The notes: generated from the letters alone by a model not told the origin. A stretch of DNA of 64,000 nt from Liopterus haemorrhoidalis (GCA_963971575.1 OZ020618.1:28262540-28326539); one strand, 5' to 3'. Positions 44,983 to 56,735 are shown, counted from the stretch's first letter. Numbers and translations: made by a program.

Positions 44983-47900
44983 GGCAAAGTAATAGAGAAA
45001 TCACAACAAAAATAGGACAACAAGGCAATGAAAAGGAAAACGAAAACAATATTAAAATAGGCTTTTGGAATGTACATGGGATAAAAGGAAAAGATGAGGA
45101 ATTTTGGGAATATATTCAAGAATTCGATGTAATAGGACTAACAGAAACATGGATAGAAGAAAAAAACTGGGAGGAAGTAAAGAGGTATTTACCGGAACAA
45201 TTCAAGTGGAAAAGTAAACATGCAGTAAGAAGGTACAAAAAAGGGAGAGCGAAAGGGGGAATAATAATGGGAATTAGGAAAGAAATTAAAGAGATAGATA
45301 TAGAAGTAGAATATGATGAGGAAATAATGGAAAGAAGGATCCAGATTTCGAATGAAGAATGGAAGATTATGACAATATATAATGAAAGAAGATTAAAAGA
45401 AATAAAGGAAGAATTAGGGGAGAAGATTGACCTGCTACAAAAGAACAATCTAGTAATTGGAGGAGATCTCAATGCTAGAATAGGAAAATTAGGGGGAAGA
45501 ATAAATGACAGAGCACAAGAAGAAGATATGTACAGGAAATCCAAGGACAAGAAATTAAATAGTGAAGGAAGAAATTTACTGAAATTGACGGAAGAAAATG
45601 GATGGACCATCTTAAATGGAAACAAAGAAGGAGATGAAGAAGGAGAATATACATACTATGGAACAAGAGGAGACCCGACAGTGATAGACTATATTATAAC
45701 AAATGAAGAAACATTTCACAAAGTAAGCTACTTCAAAGTAGGCGAGAGGACGGAATCGGATCATCAACCGATTATGATAGAAATAAAAGAAGAAAAACCA
45801 AGGGAGAAAGAGAAATATAGAAATACACATAAAGTTGCACAATGGACACAATTAGGAATAGAGAGGTATCAGTCAAGAATAAGAAAAGAAGAATTTGGGG
45901 AAGGAGACATAGAACAAGAAATAGATGAACTTGTGCATAAAGTAGATAAAGCGACGGAAATGAGACAATATAACAGCAAGAGAAAAGTGGGGAAAAATAA
46001 TTGGTGGAACAAGGTATGCAAAGGGAAGAAGAATAGGGTGAAAATGGCAATGAAAGATTGGAAAAAGGGAATAAACAGCAGACAAAATTACTTCAAGGAA
46101 AGAAAAGAATACAGAATACTCTGCAAAAATAGAAAAAGTAAAAAGAGAGAGGAAGAAGAAGAGAAAATAAAAGCAATTAAAAATAACAATGAGGCATGGG
46201 AATATATAAAGAAAGATAGAAAAAATAAGAATAATCTACCGGAAAATATAGAACTGGATGAATGGAAAACACATTTTATGACAATAATGAAGGGAGAAAA
46301 GGGAAGAACGACAATGGAAATAACGGAAATAGAAGAAGATGAGCAAAATGAAGATATCACGGAAGAAACGGTAAGAAGGCAAATTAAGAGGCTAAAAAAG
46401 AAAAAAGCTGCTGGTGAAGACGGAGACGGAAAAACGAAGGATGGATATATGGTACAGCAAACGTAATAACAAAAGTAACTAAAATATTAAACAGAATATG
46501 GAAAGGCGAAGGAATGCCAGAGAGATGGAGAAAAGGGATAATATATCCGGTATACAAAGCAGGGAAGAGAAATTTAACCGGTAATTACAGAGGGATTACG
46601 TTAATGGATACAGCATACAAAATATATGCAATGATACTGGAAGAGAAACTGAGGGAAGAAGCGGAATCAAAGAAAATTATTCCAGACATACAGGCAGGAT
46701 TTAGGAAGAACAGGGGAACAATGGACAATATATATGTATTGAACTACGTAATTGGAAGGGAATTAGCGAAAGAAAAAGGAAAGGTGTTCACCTTCTTTGT
46801 AGACCTGAGAGCAGCCTTTGACACTGTAGACAGGAAAAATTTAATATGTACACTGAAAGAAAGGGGAATAAATAAGAGAGTAGTGAATAGAATAGAGGAA
46901 ATATATAAGGAGACAAGGAATGTGATAAAAATAGGGGAAAAATATACAGAGGAATTCTGGACGGTGCAAGGGGTAAGGCAAGGATGTCCTTTAAGTTCAA
47001 CACTATTCAATATATATATGGCAGATATGGAGGAACACCTGCAAAAGGGACAAACAGGAGGACTAATAGTTGGAAACAAAAAGTTTATGTCTTTAGCATA
47101 TGCAGATGACATTGTATTGCTGGCAACTAAAGAAAATGAGTTGAAGACAATGATGAAATCCCTGAATAAATACTTTAAAAAAAAGAAACTGCTGATAAAC
47201 ACAGATAAATCAAAAATAATGGTTTTTAAAAAAGGAGGAGGGAGACAGAGAGAAGAGAAATGGGAATGGGAAGGAAATAAAATTGAAAAAGTTAGGACAC
47301 ACAAGTACTTAGGATACCAATTCCAATGCAATAGAGGAACAGGGGAACATATTAAGCAGCTAAGCAAAAGGGCAATGCTAGCAATTCCGCAGATCTGGAG
47401 CTTAGGTGAAAGGAAATTTAAGGGTGAATATAACATAAGAATGCTCATGTTCGAAGCCCTAATAAAGAGCATAATCATGTATGGAGCAGAGGTGTGGGGA
47501 TGGGAGGAGCATGAGCCGCTGGAGAAAGTGCAGAATAAATATCTTAAGTGGATGCTAGGGCTAGATGAATGTACACCAGAGTACATAGTATTAGAAGAGA
47601 CAAAGGTATGCAAAATTAAAATAGAAGCCGTTAAAAGAGCCTTAAGATTTGAAGAAAATATAATCAAGAACCCGGAAAAACAATTATTAAATGAATGCTG
47701 GAAGGAATTAGAAAATAGAGATAAACAGAAAAAAAAAACATCAAAATGGGAGATAAAAAGGAGTAAAATGTATGAATACGGAGGCTTTTCAACAGAAGAA
47801 GTAAGGAGAAAAAGAGAGAGTGGACATGGAATGCAGAAGATAATAGAAAGAATGAAGGACATACAACAACAAGAATTAAACGAGAGAATAAGCGGATCAA

Positions 47901-48248
47901 GGTACAATAACAAGTATAAAAAAAATTGGAGCACGCAAAGACCGATATATCTAAAAGAAAAAGGAAATGGGGAAAAAAAAAAGAATAATTGCAAGGTTTA
48001 GATGTGGGAATGAAGAAAAGGCGAACAAATTTTGGTTAATAGAGGATGATAAACTATGTAGAATGTGCAGAGAAGAAAGGGAGACGGTTGAACATATACT
48101 GGAAGGATGTGAAGAAATGAGAAGCAAAGGAGGAACAAGAGAAGATATTTTAAACGGAAATGGCTGCGGTTACACATGGATGAAAGAGGTAATTCAGAGG
48201 AGAAAAGAAATCAAAGAAAAAGAAAATAATAGGAATAAAGCAAAATAG
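44970..48248 (+). pseudogene. LINE ORF2: endonuclease and reverse transcriptase, two frameshifts
   Basis: The frame is open from before the ORF1 stop. The endonuclease starts IKIGFWNVHGIKG (about 45051), with LTETW, GGDLNARIGK and SDHQPIMIEI as active-site blocks. The first ATG in the frame is at 45267, already inside the endonuclease, so an ATG start cannot make the whole domain. A one-base loss in an A-run near 46430 shifts the frame. The RT follows: NYRGITLMDTAYKIYAMIL, QAGFRKNRGTMDNIY, motif A FFVDLRAAFDTVD, motif B GVRQGCPLSSTLFN, motif C LAYADDIVLLA (47093-47125, catalytic Asp pair intact), HKYLGYQF. A second slip in the A-run 47973-47982 precedes the C-terminus RIIARFRCGNEE..CRMCREERETVEHILEGC, stop 48246-48248. 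In all about 1,090 codons. Confidence 0.85.
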
Positions 48249-48410
48249 ATTTCAAACCAATAGGTAGAAATTAAATTTATATTTTAGTTAAATTATGTAA
48301 GGAATAAAATGAATAAGAATAAAATGTAATAATTATTAATTAAAATAAATTGAATTGAATTGAATTGAATTGATGAATGCTACAGTGCTGAAGAAATACG
48401 TGGTGTCTAA

Positions 48411-48905
48411 GTAATTTTTATTTTATATTCTATAACTTTATGTAAACAAACGCTGCAACTCTGTAAAATGTAAATATTTATGTAATTTAGATGTCAGAAT
48501 TTTACTACATTGTTTACATGAAGTTACAAAACGTTAGAGGCATAATTGAAATACTGCAATATAAGTTATCTATTTTAATATAAAATTTAATTCGGTAAAC
48601 ATGTATAAATTGTTTTTATAGAATTAAACTTTATTTTAATTAAAATCACTCTAACTTTACATAACCTATAAAAGTTATACAAACAAATAAGTTCACAACA
48701 GGCTATGTACGCCGGTAAGCTAGTAGTGTCATGCGTCAGTTAGAAGGGGTATGACGTCACACGTCGTTCTCGCGCGCTACATACATTTATGATTTTTATA
48801 AGCCTTCAAATTACAAAAAAAAAAAATTAAAAACTGTTTTTTATGTTTATATGCAACAAGAGGAATATAATAAAAAAAAAAATAAAAAATCATGCCTATC
48901 CCCTA
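48411..48905. other. Intergenic DNA, no gene recognised
   Basis: AT-rich except 48715-48780 (GTATGACGTCACACGTCG, TCGCGCGC), which looks promoter-like or like an element end. A diverged inverted resemblance to 43185-43290 (ATTTGAA, TGACGTCA) is possible but weak. Confidence 0.4.
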
Positions 48906-48910
48906 TTATC

Positions 48911-49850
48911 GATACCAAAAATTGATGTGAAATATGAATTTTCACACATTTCAGAGTTTTGTAGGTATTTGTGAGTGATAAGAAGTTTTGGGAACATATA
49001 TATAATAAAATTATAAATTTCGATAATTTTTGAAAGAATTATCAAGGTGCTTCCATCTAGAGACAACAACCGTACTTGAGATGCGGTTGCATCAAGACCC
49101 AGCTACAGCAATCCAGTTCTAGTCGGATAAATACTGTAACCACGGTGAAGCAAAAATTTCTATAACTGAAAATAATTATCAGATCAAAAATTCCTATGGT
49201 ATTATTCCGGTTCACATTAATGTGCATTATTTAGATTTTTCAGATTTTTTATATTAACCCCATAACACAAAAAATTAGATATCTTTCAAAAAAACTGATT
49301 TGATCAAAAATTCTCGTGGAACTATTCCGGTTCTCTTCAATGATTTTTAGATGAACCTCGCTGGGAAATAAGGTGGGGGACAACAAATTTTTAACACATA
49401 TTTGGCAAAAAACCCATTATAGAATTTGATTTTTCAAAAATAATAATTTGTTTATTTATCCGGACTTTAAGAGGTGTCATTTGATACCACACCCAACATT
49501 TTAATAAAATATTTATTTTTTTCATTAATACATATTTGTTTATATTTTCCCGCGATATGTATTTTTGATCTCTCTATAGTATTTCTATATGGGTAAAATT
49601 TTTGTTGAAATAAATAATTTCGTTCCTTAATCTACGTCTTAAGAACTCATTTGATACCACAAAATAAATTAAAAAAGATTTTTTTTCAACGTCTCAAAAA
49701 AATCGTTATTTTTCAAAATAATAATCTTATCAAAAACTATTCCGGGTCCATTAATATACATTATTGAGAAATTACGTCATCTGACCTTGAACGGTATTTG
49801 ACTCTTTGAACCCCCTTTTTTTGGGACACACGGATTTTTAAAGAGGGTCT
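48911..49850 (+). repeat. Rep-A copy, 5' and middle parts
   Basis: Begins ATTGATGTGAAATATGAATT, TTCACACATTTCAGAG, GTAGGTATTTGTG, and continues with GCTTCCATCTAGAGACAAC, ACTGATTTGATCAAAAATTC, GGTGGGGGACAACA and repeated CATTTGATACC blocks. The 3' CAGA and TACCTACAAAACCC end is missing. Confidence 0.65.
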
Positions 49851-50814
49851 CAGTACTGAAACAAAACGATAGATTTATTCTGCGTCAAAAAAAACTTATG
49901 ATTTATGATGTTATCTCGAATCAAATTATTTTTATAATAAATTTATCTACGGCACTGTTTCTAATGTCTGTGTAGAGACATCGTTTGACCTGAGTACAGC
50001 ACATAAATAAATAAATATTAAAAAGTGTTGTTATCATAAATTATGTTTGTTAATTTCCATGTGGTAACAAGACGAGCTGTCTATCTACACATCACATGTG
50101 ACTCTCATTTAAAAATATCATCGAGATAACAAATTTTTAATATTAAAATATGTTGTTTGTAAATAATAATAGATAAATTCCAACCTTTTTTTACGTAAAG
50201 GTTAAAGTTGATGACCAATAATATGTAATAATAATCCTTAAAACTGATAAAATTAATTTCATACTTCCTGATAAACAATAATTGTTTTTTCTACCACCGA
50301 GCGTAAAGTAGACACGCATAACAGTGGCTAAAATGGCACTTTTAAGCACTAGTGCGTAAGCACAACAATGTTGCCGTGGTAACCAACTGTCCATTACAAA
50401 AATTATCAACTGTACCAGGCGCGCACCTTGGAATTTTTCTTGGGGAAGGGCTCAGAAGACAAAATTATTTTAAAAGGATAGGAATCAGGAAATTATATAG
50501 CAATTCGGGCGTTTTACGACAAAAAACGTCCGAGGCGAGCGTGCAAGTATGTTGAAAGCTGAGATAGCTCATTTGTGGCGAGGATAACATGCGACATTAA
50601 TTCATAGATTTCAGAAAATAGCATACGTTTTAAACGCGATTCTTTCTTCGTTCTTATTATTTTCTAGGATAGGTTTTTAATTTTTTCATTATTCTTCACA
50701 CGCAGAAAATCTATAGTAATATATAAATTATTTCGTTTGTGTGTATGCATGTTACGTCGAAACTAAAGAATGCTTTCACAAATTATAAAAAAAAAAAGAA
50801 AATAATACACCAGT
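49851..50814. other. Intergenic DNA, no gene recognised
   Basis: AT-rich. A CAGGCGCGCACCTTGG segment at 50417-50432 resembles a hAT end without a partner. Confidence 0.4.
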
Positions 50815-50822
50815 GTGTCCAT

Positions 50823-51105
50823 AAGGGCCGCCCCTAGGCGGGGGCAAGTGGGGCGCCTGCCCCAGGCCCTGCGCCTGTAAGGGCTTCGACCCTCAAGTAA
50901 TAAAAAAATAAAATACATTCAAAATATTATTCCAAGTTTTATGTTATGTTTTATGTTTTCATTGAATATAAATATGTGTACTTTGTTAATAGTTAATAAT
51001 ATTGAAGAAAATATCGTTATTCAATATATATACAGAAGGGGCCAGTTTCGGGGCCCCGCAATTCCCGTACTACCCCAGGCCACGCAAATGCTAGGGGCGG
51101 CCCTG
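50823..51105. mobile_element. hAT MITE (283 bp)
   Basis: Ends AAGGGCCGCCCCTAGGCG and, on the other strand, CAGGGCCGCCCCTAGCAT. GTGTCCAT flanks it at 50815-50822 and 51106-51113. The first base has changed from C to A. Confidence 0.9.
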
Positions 51106-52084
51106 GTGTCCATGATATCATTGATGGTAAAACAGACCTGTTTTTCTGAGAGTCATCTCAGTATACCCGAATTCTTTTAATCAGTTACAATCAAGCGAAA
51201 ACGTTAAAATTATATAGAAAAATCCCTAACAGCATCAGTGCTAAGAACTTTGTACCTAATTGTAATAGCAGCCGTCGGTATGCAATGGAAGTAGAGCAGC
51301 AAAGGAAGAGGTGAAGGGAGAAACAGACCCGGGCATGTCAGTTAGTGTGTATATAAAAGACTCTTTTCAATCTCGTGCTACCATTTTCGGCACTCGGTTG
51401 ACACGTCAGAATACCATAAATGGTGATTGATGGTGAATCTATTTCATATAAAATCAATTGAATGTTTTTAAGCAGGGGTGTCATTTTCTAACAAGTAAAA
51501 TTCACGCTGGCTGCACGATATGTATTTATATTATTAATCATTCTGTTTTTCATTTTCAACCATTTTTCTGAATATTTATTTGAAGGAAGTAAAGAAATTT
51601 AAAAAACATTTAAATAATAACAATTACACACCAGTTGCTCCTATAGAAAAATGTTATTTGAAAGCTTTATTCTTTGCTTACGAGTATATTATTTGAAATA
51701 ACGGGGAATCACCGATCAAACGACTACACGACCTTGTCTAACTGCAACAGTTACTGCCTGACTATTGGTTTTCTGCCCTTTTGCCGAAGTCTTGAAGCCG
51801 CGGCCCGAACAAATTTTTTCAGTATGTATTTTCAAATAAATTTTTATACTATATATCAGGGGTGTCAAACTCATTTCAGCCCCGAGCCATTTTTCTAACA
51901 AGTAAAATTTACGTGGGCTGCATGATATGTATATTATTACTCATTTTGTTTTTAATTTTCCACCGTTTTTCAAAATATGTATTTGAAGGAAGTAAAGAAT
52001 CAACATTTCAATAACATTCAATTTAGCAAGATATTTTCTCTATCAAATAAAACAAAAACGGGTCAAAATCAGAGTACTGGTACT

Positions 52085-52287
52085 CAGTGGCGCACCCAGG
52101 AATTTATGGGGGGGGGCGGAAGATAAAAAAGTTCCTTGCTTTAGAAATACAAGAGATGACCTAAAAAGAAAAAAGGTCCTCATCTCTTTTTAAATCCATA
52201 TATTTACCTAAGAAATAGTGATAAAAAAATTAAAAAATTTGGTATTTCCCTCTTTCTTGGGGGGGCACCCCCCAAAGTGCGCCACTG
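52085..52287. mobile_element. hAT MITE (203 bp)
   Basis: Perfect inverted ends CAGTGGCGCAC, flanked by CTGGTACT at 52077-52084 and 52288-52295. It contains a GATGACCTAAAAAG..AAAGGTCCTCATCTC palindrome related to the 40-bp array at 10293. Confidence 0.92.
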
Positions 52288-52508
52288 CTGGTACTGACCG
52301 TACGCAGCAGTTGCACCTATAGAACAGTGCTATTTTAAAAGCTTGGCTTACGAGTACATTATTTGGAATCATGGGGAATCACCGATCTACCGACTACCGC
52401 ACGGCCTTGGCTAACTACAACAGTTACTGCCTGACTATTGGTTTTCGGGCCTTGGCGCCGCGACGCGAACAGAATCTGTCACGAAGTATTTTTGTTCAAA
52501 TAAATTTT

Positions 52509-52659
52509 TACCGACCGCCAACATATATAAGGGACGTATTGTGATCATACCGATTTTGACATTTCGAGATTTCGATGGGTCTCCACGAAATGAGGTCCCT
52601 ACATAACGTTTTGACTATTTTTAGCATGATGTCTGTCGGTTTGTCTGTCTGTCTGTCTA

Positions 52660-52706
<47 letters not shown>

Positions 52707-53098
52707 TGCTATCTGTCTGTATGTCTGTTTGTCTGTCTGTATGTCTGTCTGTCTGTCTGTCTGTCCGTCAGTGTGTCTGTCGGCACGTGTACAAGTGCAT
52801 AACAAATTCGGTTAAAAGGATTTTCATGAAACTTCATATTTAAGCTTTTGACATCAATTGCACGAGTTGATCAACTTTTGGTAAAAATAGGTTAACTAGA
52901 AATGGGAGTTTACTCGTGTCGGTTTTAAGATTTTTGCAATTATTTCACAGAGAAATATTTCGAAAAAATTTATTTAACAAAAGTTGCTATAAAAGCAATA
53001 ACTAACAACTTTTATTTGTGACATTTTTTGATAAAGCAGCATAAATTAAACAAATACTTTGTGATGGCGGTCAGTCCTGTGGTGACCACAGCTGATTT
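52509..53098 (+). repeat. Rep-B repeat, copy 2, with inserted microsatellite segment
   Basis: Starts TTTTTACCGACCGCCAACAT and ends GGCGGTCAGTCCTGTGG like 34513-34826. Between ACCGATTT and GACATCAAT it has an extra segment of about 280 bp with (TCTG)n. Copy 1 may have lost it, or copy 2 gained it. Confidence 0.7.
52629..52788. repeat. (TCTG)n microsatellite
   Basis: About 160 bp of TCTG with interruptions (TATC, TATG, TTTG). Open frames on both strands across it (52575-52805) come from the 4-bp repeat and are not genes. Confidence 0.95.
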
Positions 53099-53309
53099 TT
53101 ATATTATTTAAGACATATAGTATAAAAAATTATCATGGTATAAGAAGTCGTTGCAGGCCACCCTTGTCGCCTTGCTGCCCTTGTTGCACCCTTTCTATAT
53201 ATGATATATACACGTACTATAAAATTTATTATAATATAAGAATCGTTGCGGGCAGCAAAAATGCAAGACTTGGGCGGCGTTGCTTAGTTTGATGCCCCTG
53301 ATTTTAAGT

Positions 53310-55035
53310 ATGAATCACGATCGCGCAACTTACACCTCAATTTTATACTGGTTTCCTGATTCACATGTTTGTAAGTGTTTACACGTTTTCTGACAAGTTC
53401 AAACTTGTAGCTTTCTAATGCGTTAATTAGTAAGATGTTGAATCATTTTTCTGTTGTGTCTGAATCAGAGTCAGACTAGTAAATTTCACTGGCCTTGGTT
53501 AATTGGAATGTATCAACCCTATGAGTTCAAGGCCCACATTGATTAAAGGTAGGGCTGCACCCAAAACTATTTCATAGGGGGTTTCACATATAAATAACCT
53601 TAACATACATAAGCCAATCTCATGAAGCCCAAAGAAACTAAGTTAACAGAAATTTAAAAAAAATATTTGAGGTATGAACTACAAAAAAGAAAAAAACATT
53701 TGACGATCAGGGGCGGGGATTCAAAAAATCACTTGAAGAGCGGCGGACCGAAGTTCGATAAAATAACCATGTGCATCGACGGCCCACGTTGGCTCTAATA
53801 GCCACTATAGCATTTTTACAGTATAAATATGCATTTTCTATACCATATTAATTATTATTTATGAAGTTTTGTGGTTTGCATGATTAGTATGAAAATCGTC
53901 TTCCATTAAATCGCAAAAAATTAATTTTCTTGTGACCAGTTTTGTAGTTTTTAGTATTGTAGAAATTTTCAATTTGTTGCCTGTAGTAGTAGCCTGTTTT
54001 CTAGTAATGGGGGAAAAGTTAAAATAAGAGTAATATACAGCAGACTTTAATTTATTTGAAAAGAAAAGCATCACGGTTCATATTTAGAGGTCAAAATGGG
54101 ATATGAAAAAATCGTACCTCGAAATCGTAATTAGAAAATTTACTTTGTAATAACTAGTATTCGGAAGTTAAAATATTTAAATAGCAATCATTTAAATCAA
54201 AAATATATTTTTGAAGTAAGGTTGTGAGCACCCACCCTTTTCGGTACGCTACTGCACAGTCTAATAAAAGGGCGCAGTTTGGTTGGCCTAGCTCCGGGTT
54301 CCAAAAGAGCTAGCACCAGCTCTGGGAACACACATGTATAATAAAACGTTTTTGTATTTCAATAAATACAAAAAATAAATTATGTAAGCTTTTCGTGTGT
54401 GTTTGCGTGTGTGAGCGCGTAAATGAGTGCTTGCGTGGATGTATGTATATTACCGGGGATGTAATTTTATATATAGGTACTTAGTTCTATTAAAACCTTT
54501 CAAAGAGATCAACAAAGAAACACCACCGGAAAAAGGTGCAGCATATAAGATACTGTAAAATTGATAGAGGACAGAAAGCAATAATGGAATGAATGAATTC
54601 AAATAGACTAGCTGGTGTTTGAAGAATTAAACAATCGAAAAGAAAAATAAAGTTCACAGAAAGACTACCCAAGAGATGTGGTTAAAGATACCTCCATCCA
54701 TAGAATAAATAACTAACCAAAGAGAAAGCAATCAGGAATAATTATCTATACAGGAATAAATGGAAGAAGAAGAAATCTTACCATTAGGCTAAAAAACTAT
54801 ATTCACTATTTCAACAAGTGGTATATATATACCTACGTTAGCGATCAGGGATTCTTGTAAAATGTTTGCGCCGATTTCTATGCAATACACAACTATCATC
54901 TGTAAATAAAGTTGCATACTTACACTGTTTTACCTAGCAATATCTATATTTTCTCCTCAGGTTAATTTCTATTATTTGTCTGTCCTCCAGTTCTAAGTCT
55001 TCCATAACAATGTCTAAGTCTCCTCATTTTTAAGG
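53310..55035. other. Intergenic DNA, no gene recognised
   Basis: Scattered G/C-rich motifs at 53545-53580, 53705-53760 and 54230-54320 look like decayed hAT ends, but no paired termini or duplications were found. No coding signal. Confidence 0.4.
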
Positions 55036-55040
55036 ATTCC

Positions 55041-55385
55041 ATTTGTAGGATTTTGTAGGAATTTTCAAAAAACCCTAATTTCACTCATGTGTCTGTCTGT
55101 TTGCCTGTCAATCTGTTAGGTAGAAGGGTAGAAATTGTGGCGAAACGGATGAACACAGAAAGCTGAAATTTGGGATATTTGTACAATTCTTTTACCCACA
55201 TATAGGAAAACTATAAAAGGATAAAAAAAACACACATAACGGGAGAAATATAAACATATATGTATTTAACGAATAAATAATATATATATATATATATAAT
55301 TTTTGGATAAATAATCCAACAAAATTTTATTTTTGAAAATATTTAAAATAATAAACTGAAAAAGTCTCTAGATGGAAGTATGTGG
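55041..55385 (-). repeat. Rep-A fragment with (TA)n
   Basis: Reversed Rep-A blocks: TAGGATTTTGTAGGAATTTT, CACTCATGTGTCTGTCTG, AGAAATTGTGGCGAAACGG, AAGCTGAAATTTGGGATAT and GTCTCTAGATGGAAG. A (TA)n run lies at 55279-55298. Confidence 0.6.
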
Positions 55386-55943
55386 ACATTTACAAAAAAA
55401 TTAATAATGATAATAATAAATTTATTATTAAAATTCAAACTTCACATCAATTTTTCTATATCCATTTTCATACCCCACTTACTACACTCTTCACTCTTCA
55501 TTTAGTTCCCCTAACACACATGCAAAAACTTGTTTCGTCAATAGTACAATCACTGGATTGTTGGTAAAATATAACATAAGCAGTGTAACATAATAGACCA
55601 CCCACAATACTCACCTGAACTCACAGCAACTTTTAGTTATTTTTTGGGTTAAAATAAAAAATAATAATAAATACGGGATAGAAGGTTTTCGACTGCAATT
55701 CATGATCAATTTAAAGGTATTGAAGTGGAAGGAAAGAATGGCCAAGTGTATTATTGTTGAAAAAATTACTTTGAACATATTTAAAACAAAATCATAAAAA
55801 ATAATAACCAAGTGTCTTATTCTCAATTGTTCTAGCATGGCCTTCGTATGCACCCCCAAACTCGAATACAAGGTGACTGCAGACCCCCCCTAACAATGTT
55901 AGTGCGCTGTGCAGCAATTGTATAGTATTGAGTTGTCGTATAA
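55386..55943. other. Intergenic DNA, no gene recognised
   Basis: AT-rich; no coding or structural signal. Confidence 0.5.
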
Positions 55944-55951
55944 TCGATCAT

Positions 55952-56092
55952 CAGGACCGTGTGAAGAAAAAACTGCGCCTGGGGCAAAGCCTGAATTTGG
56001 CGCCCCTCCTAACCCTCGAAACGTGCGACATAGTGACGAAATTAGGCGCCCGGGGCCGGTGTCTCTTTCGCCCCCCTTTTCACACGGCTCTG
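55952..56092. mobile_element. hAT MITE (141 bp), decayed duplication
   Basis: Ends CAGGACCGTGTGAA and, on the other strand, CAGAGCCGTGTGAA (12 of 14). The flanks TCGATCAT and TCGAGCAG agree at 6 of 8 positions. The interior is rich in GGCGCCC. Confidence 0.6.
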
Positions 56093-56272
56093 TCGAGCAG
56101 CAATCGATCCCAAGAGGGTCTTCGTGTTGAATCGATTTTTAATAATATCGGTTGAACTTGGAAGTTTACAGCTTAGAAGTATAATTTTGGCTCTTCTGCA
56201 GAATTTTCCTTGGGCCTCCTTTTATGTTTTTCAATTTTGTCTAAGGGGAGACCAAATGACCAAAAGAAGTCA

Positions 56273-56735
56273 TTAGAGTTTCGATGTATCCATAACGATA
56301 GACAACTGAAAGGTACATGAGCAGGGTGCAATAGAAGGAAAAACCAGAAGAGACAGAATTATAAATGAAGTATTCAGAGAAAAATTTAAAAACCAGTAAA
56401 AACAAACATACAGAAAGGGTAGCAAAGATGGCTTGGACATGTGATGAGAATGGGAGAAGGAAGAACAGCTCGTAAAGCTTACGAAGTAAAACTGCCATCC
56501 AAAAGAACAGTCAGAAGACAAAAAAAAAACATGGCAAGCAAAAGTCAAGCAAGCAACGGAAGAGATGGGTATAAAGTGGAACGAAGTGAAATCCCTAGCG
56601 CAGGACAGGACGGGGTGGAAAAACATCTGGGAAAGTAATTCAGAAACGCGAACGGATCAAACATAAAGAAAACTCAAACTCGCACAAGCCTCACACCGAA
56701 AGGTAGAGAGGCTAAGGATTAAGTAAGTATGTATC
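56273..56735 (+). pseudogene. RTE-like LINE 3' fragment (second family)
   Basis: Broken frames give TRRDRIINEVFREKFK, MAWTCDENGRRKNS (frame-shifted version of RWLGHVMRMGEGR), RTARKAYEVKLPSKR, RRQKKTWQAKVKQATEEMGI and LAQDRTGWKNIW. This is the C-terminal pattern of RTE-type ORF2 (HV.RM...R..K.......GRR.....W...V......R......A.DR..WK). It differs in sequence from the copy at 41105-42600. The 3' end GGCTAAGGATTAAGTAAGTA is a plausible simple tail. Confidence 0.65.

Larger units (their letters stand above)
43479..48372 (+). mobile_element. Nearly complete APE-type LINE (4.9 kb)
   Basis: ATGAATGCTACAGTG occurs at 43464-43478 and again at 48373-48387, a 15-bp target duplication. The element has a 5' UTR of about 650 bp (holding a TA-flanked MITE at 43699-43962), ORF1, ORF2, a short 3' UTR with AATAAA-like words and a (TTGAA)n tail at about 48347-48372. 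Lesions are few: one nonsense codon in ORF1 and two single-base frameshifts at A-runs in ORF2. The strand is strongly purine-rich. The clade is uncertain: an L1-type ORF1 combined with GVRQGCPLS in the RT and a Cys/His tail; relatives are familiar from wasps and other insects. Confidence 0.9.
43379..48410 (+). pseudogene. SWIM/YqaJ-like first exon, split by a LINE
   Basis: ATG at 43379 opens 33 codons containing SDNLPNIDAFMLMEYMKNNE. The LINE at 43479-48372 interrupts it. The frame resumes at 48388 as AEEIRGV followed by TAA. The pattern DNLP.[IV]D..M...F......E(I/M)RGVK is, as I recall it, the N-terminus of insect SWIM-finger/YqaJ proteins, a multicopy family. The expected Lys after EIRGV is replaced by TAA just before GTAATT, which could be a decayed splice donor. 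A SWIM finger and nuclease domain are not found downstream. A perfect TGACGTCA lies 128 bp upstream (43251) and another downstream (48752). The identity rests on a short motif. Confidence 0.45.
51473..53300. mobile_element. hAT element with duplicated left end (1.8 kb)
   Basis: The outer ends are CAGGGGTGTCATTTT and, on the other strand, CAGGGGCATCAAACT; the flanks TTTTTAAG (51465-51472) and ATTTTAAG (53301-53308) match at 7 of 8 positions. The left 380 bp (CAGGGGTGTC..., CTAACAAGTAAAATT, GCTGCAYGATATGTAT, GCCTGACTATTGGTTTT) occur twice, at 51473-51850 and 51858-52510. Copy 2 is interrupted by a smaller hAT MITE (52085-52287), and Rep-B with a TCTG microsatellite follows. No transposase. Confidence 0.7.

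Noticed and set aside
44176..46360. Several other long minus-strand frames
   Set aside because: Same composition effect opposite LINE ORF1 and ORF2.
46744..47994. 416-codon open frame on the minus strand
   Set aside because: It is antisense to LINE ORF2. The plus strand is so purine-rich that the complement lacks stops; its Phe/Leu/Ser-rich translation has no domain.
52575..52805. Cys/Leu/Ser/Val-rich and Asp/Arg/Gln/Thr-rich frames on both strands
   Set aside because: Produced by the (TCTG)n microsatellite.
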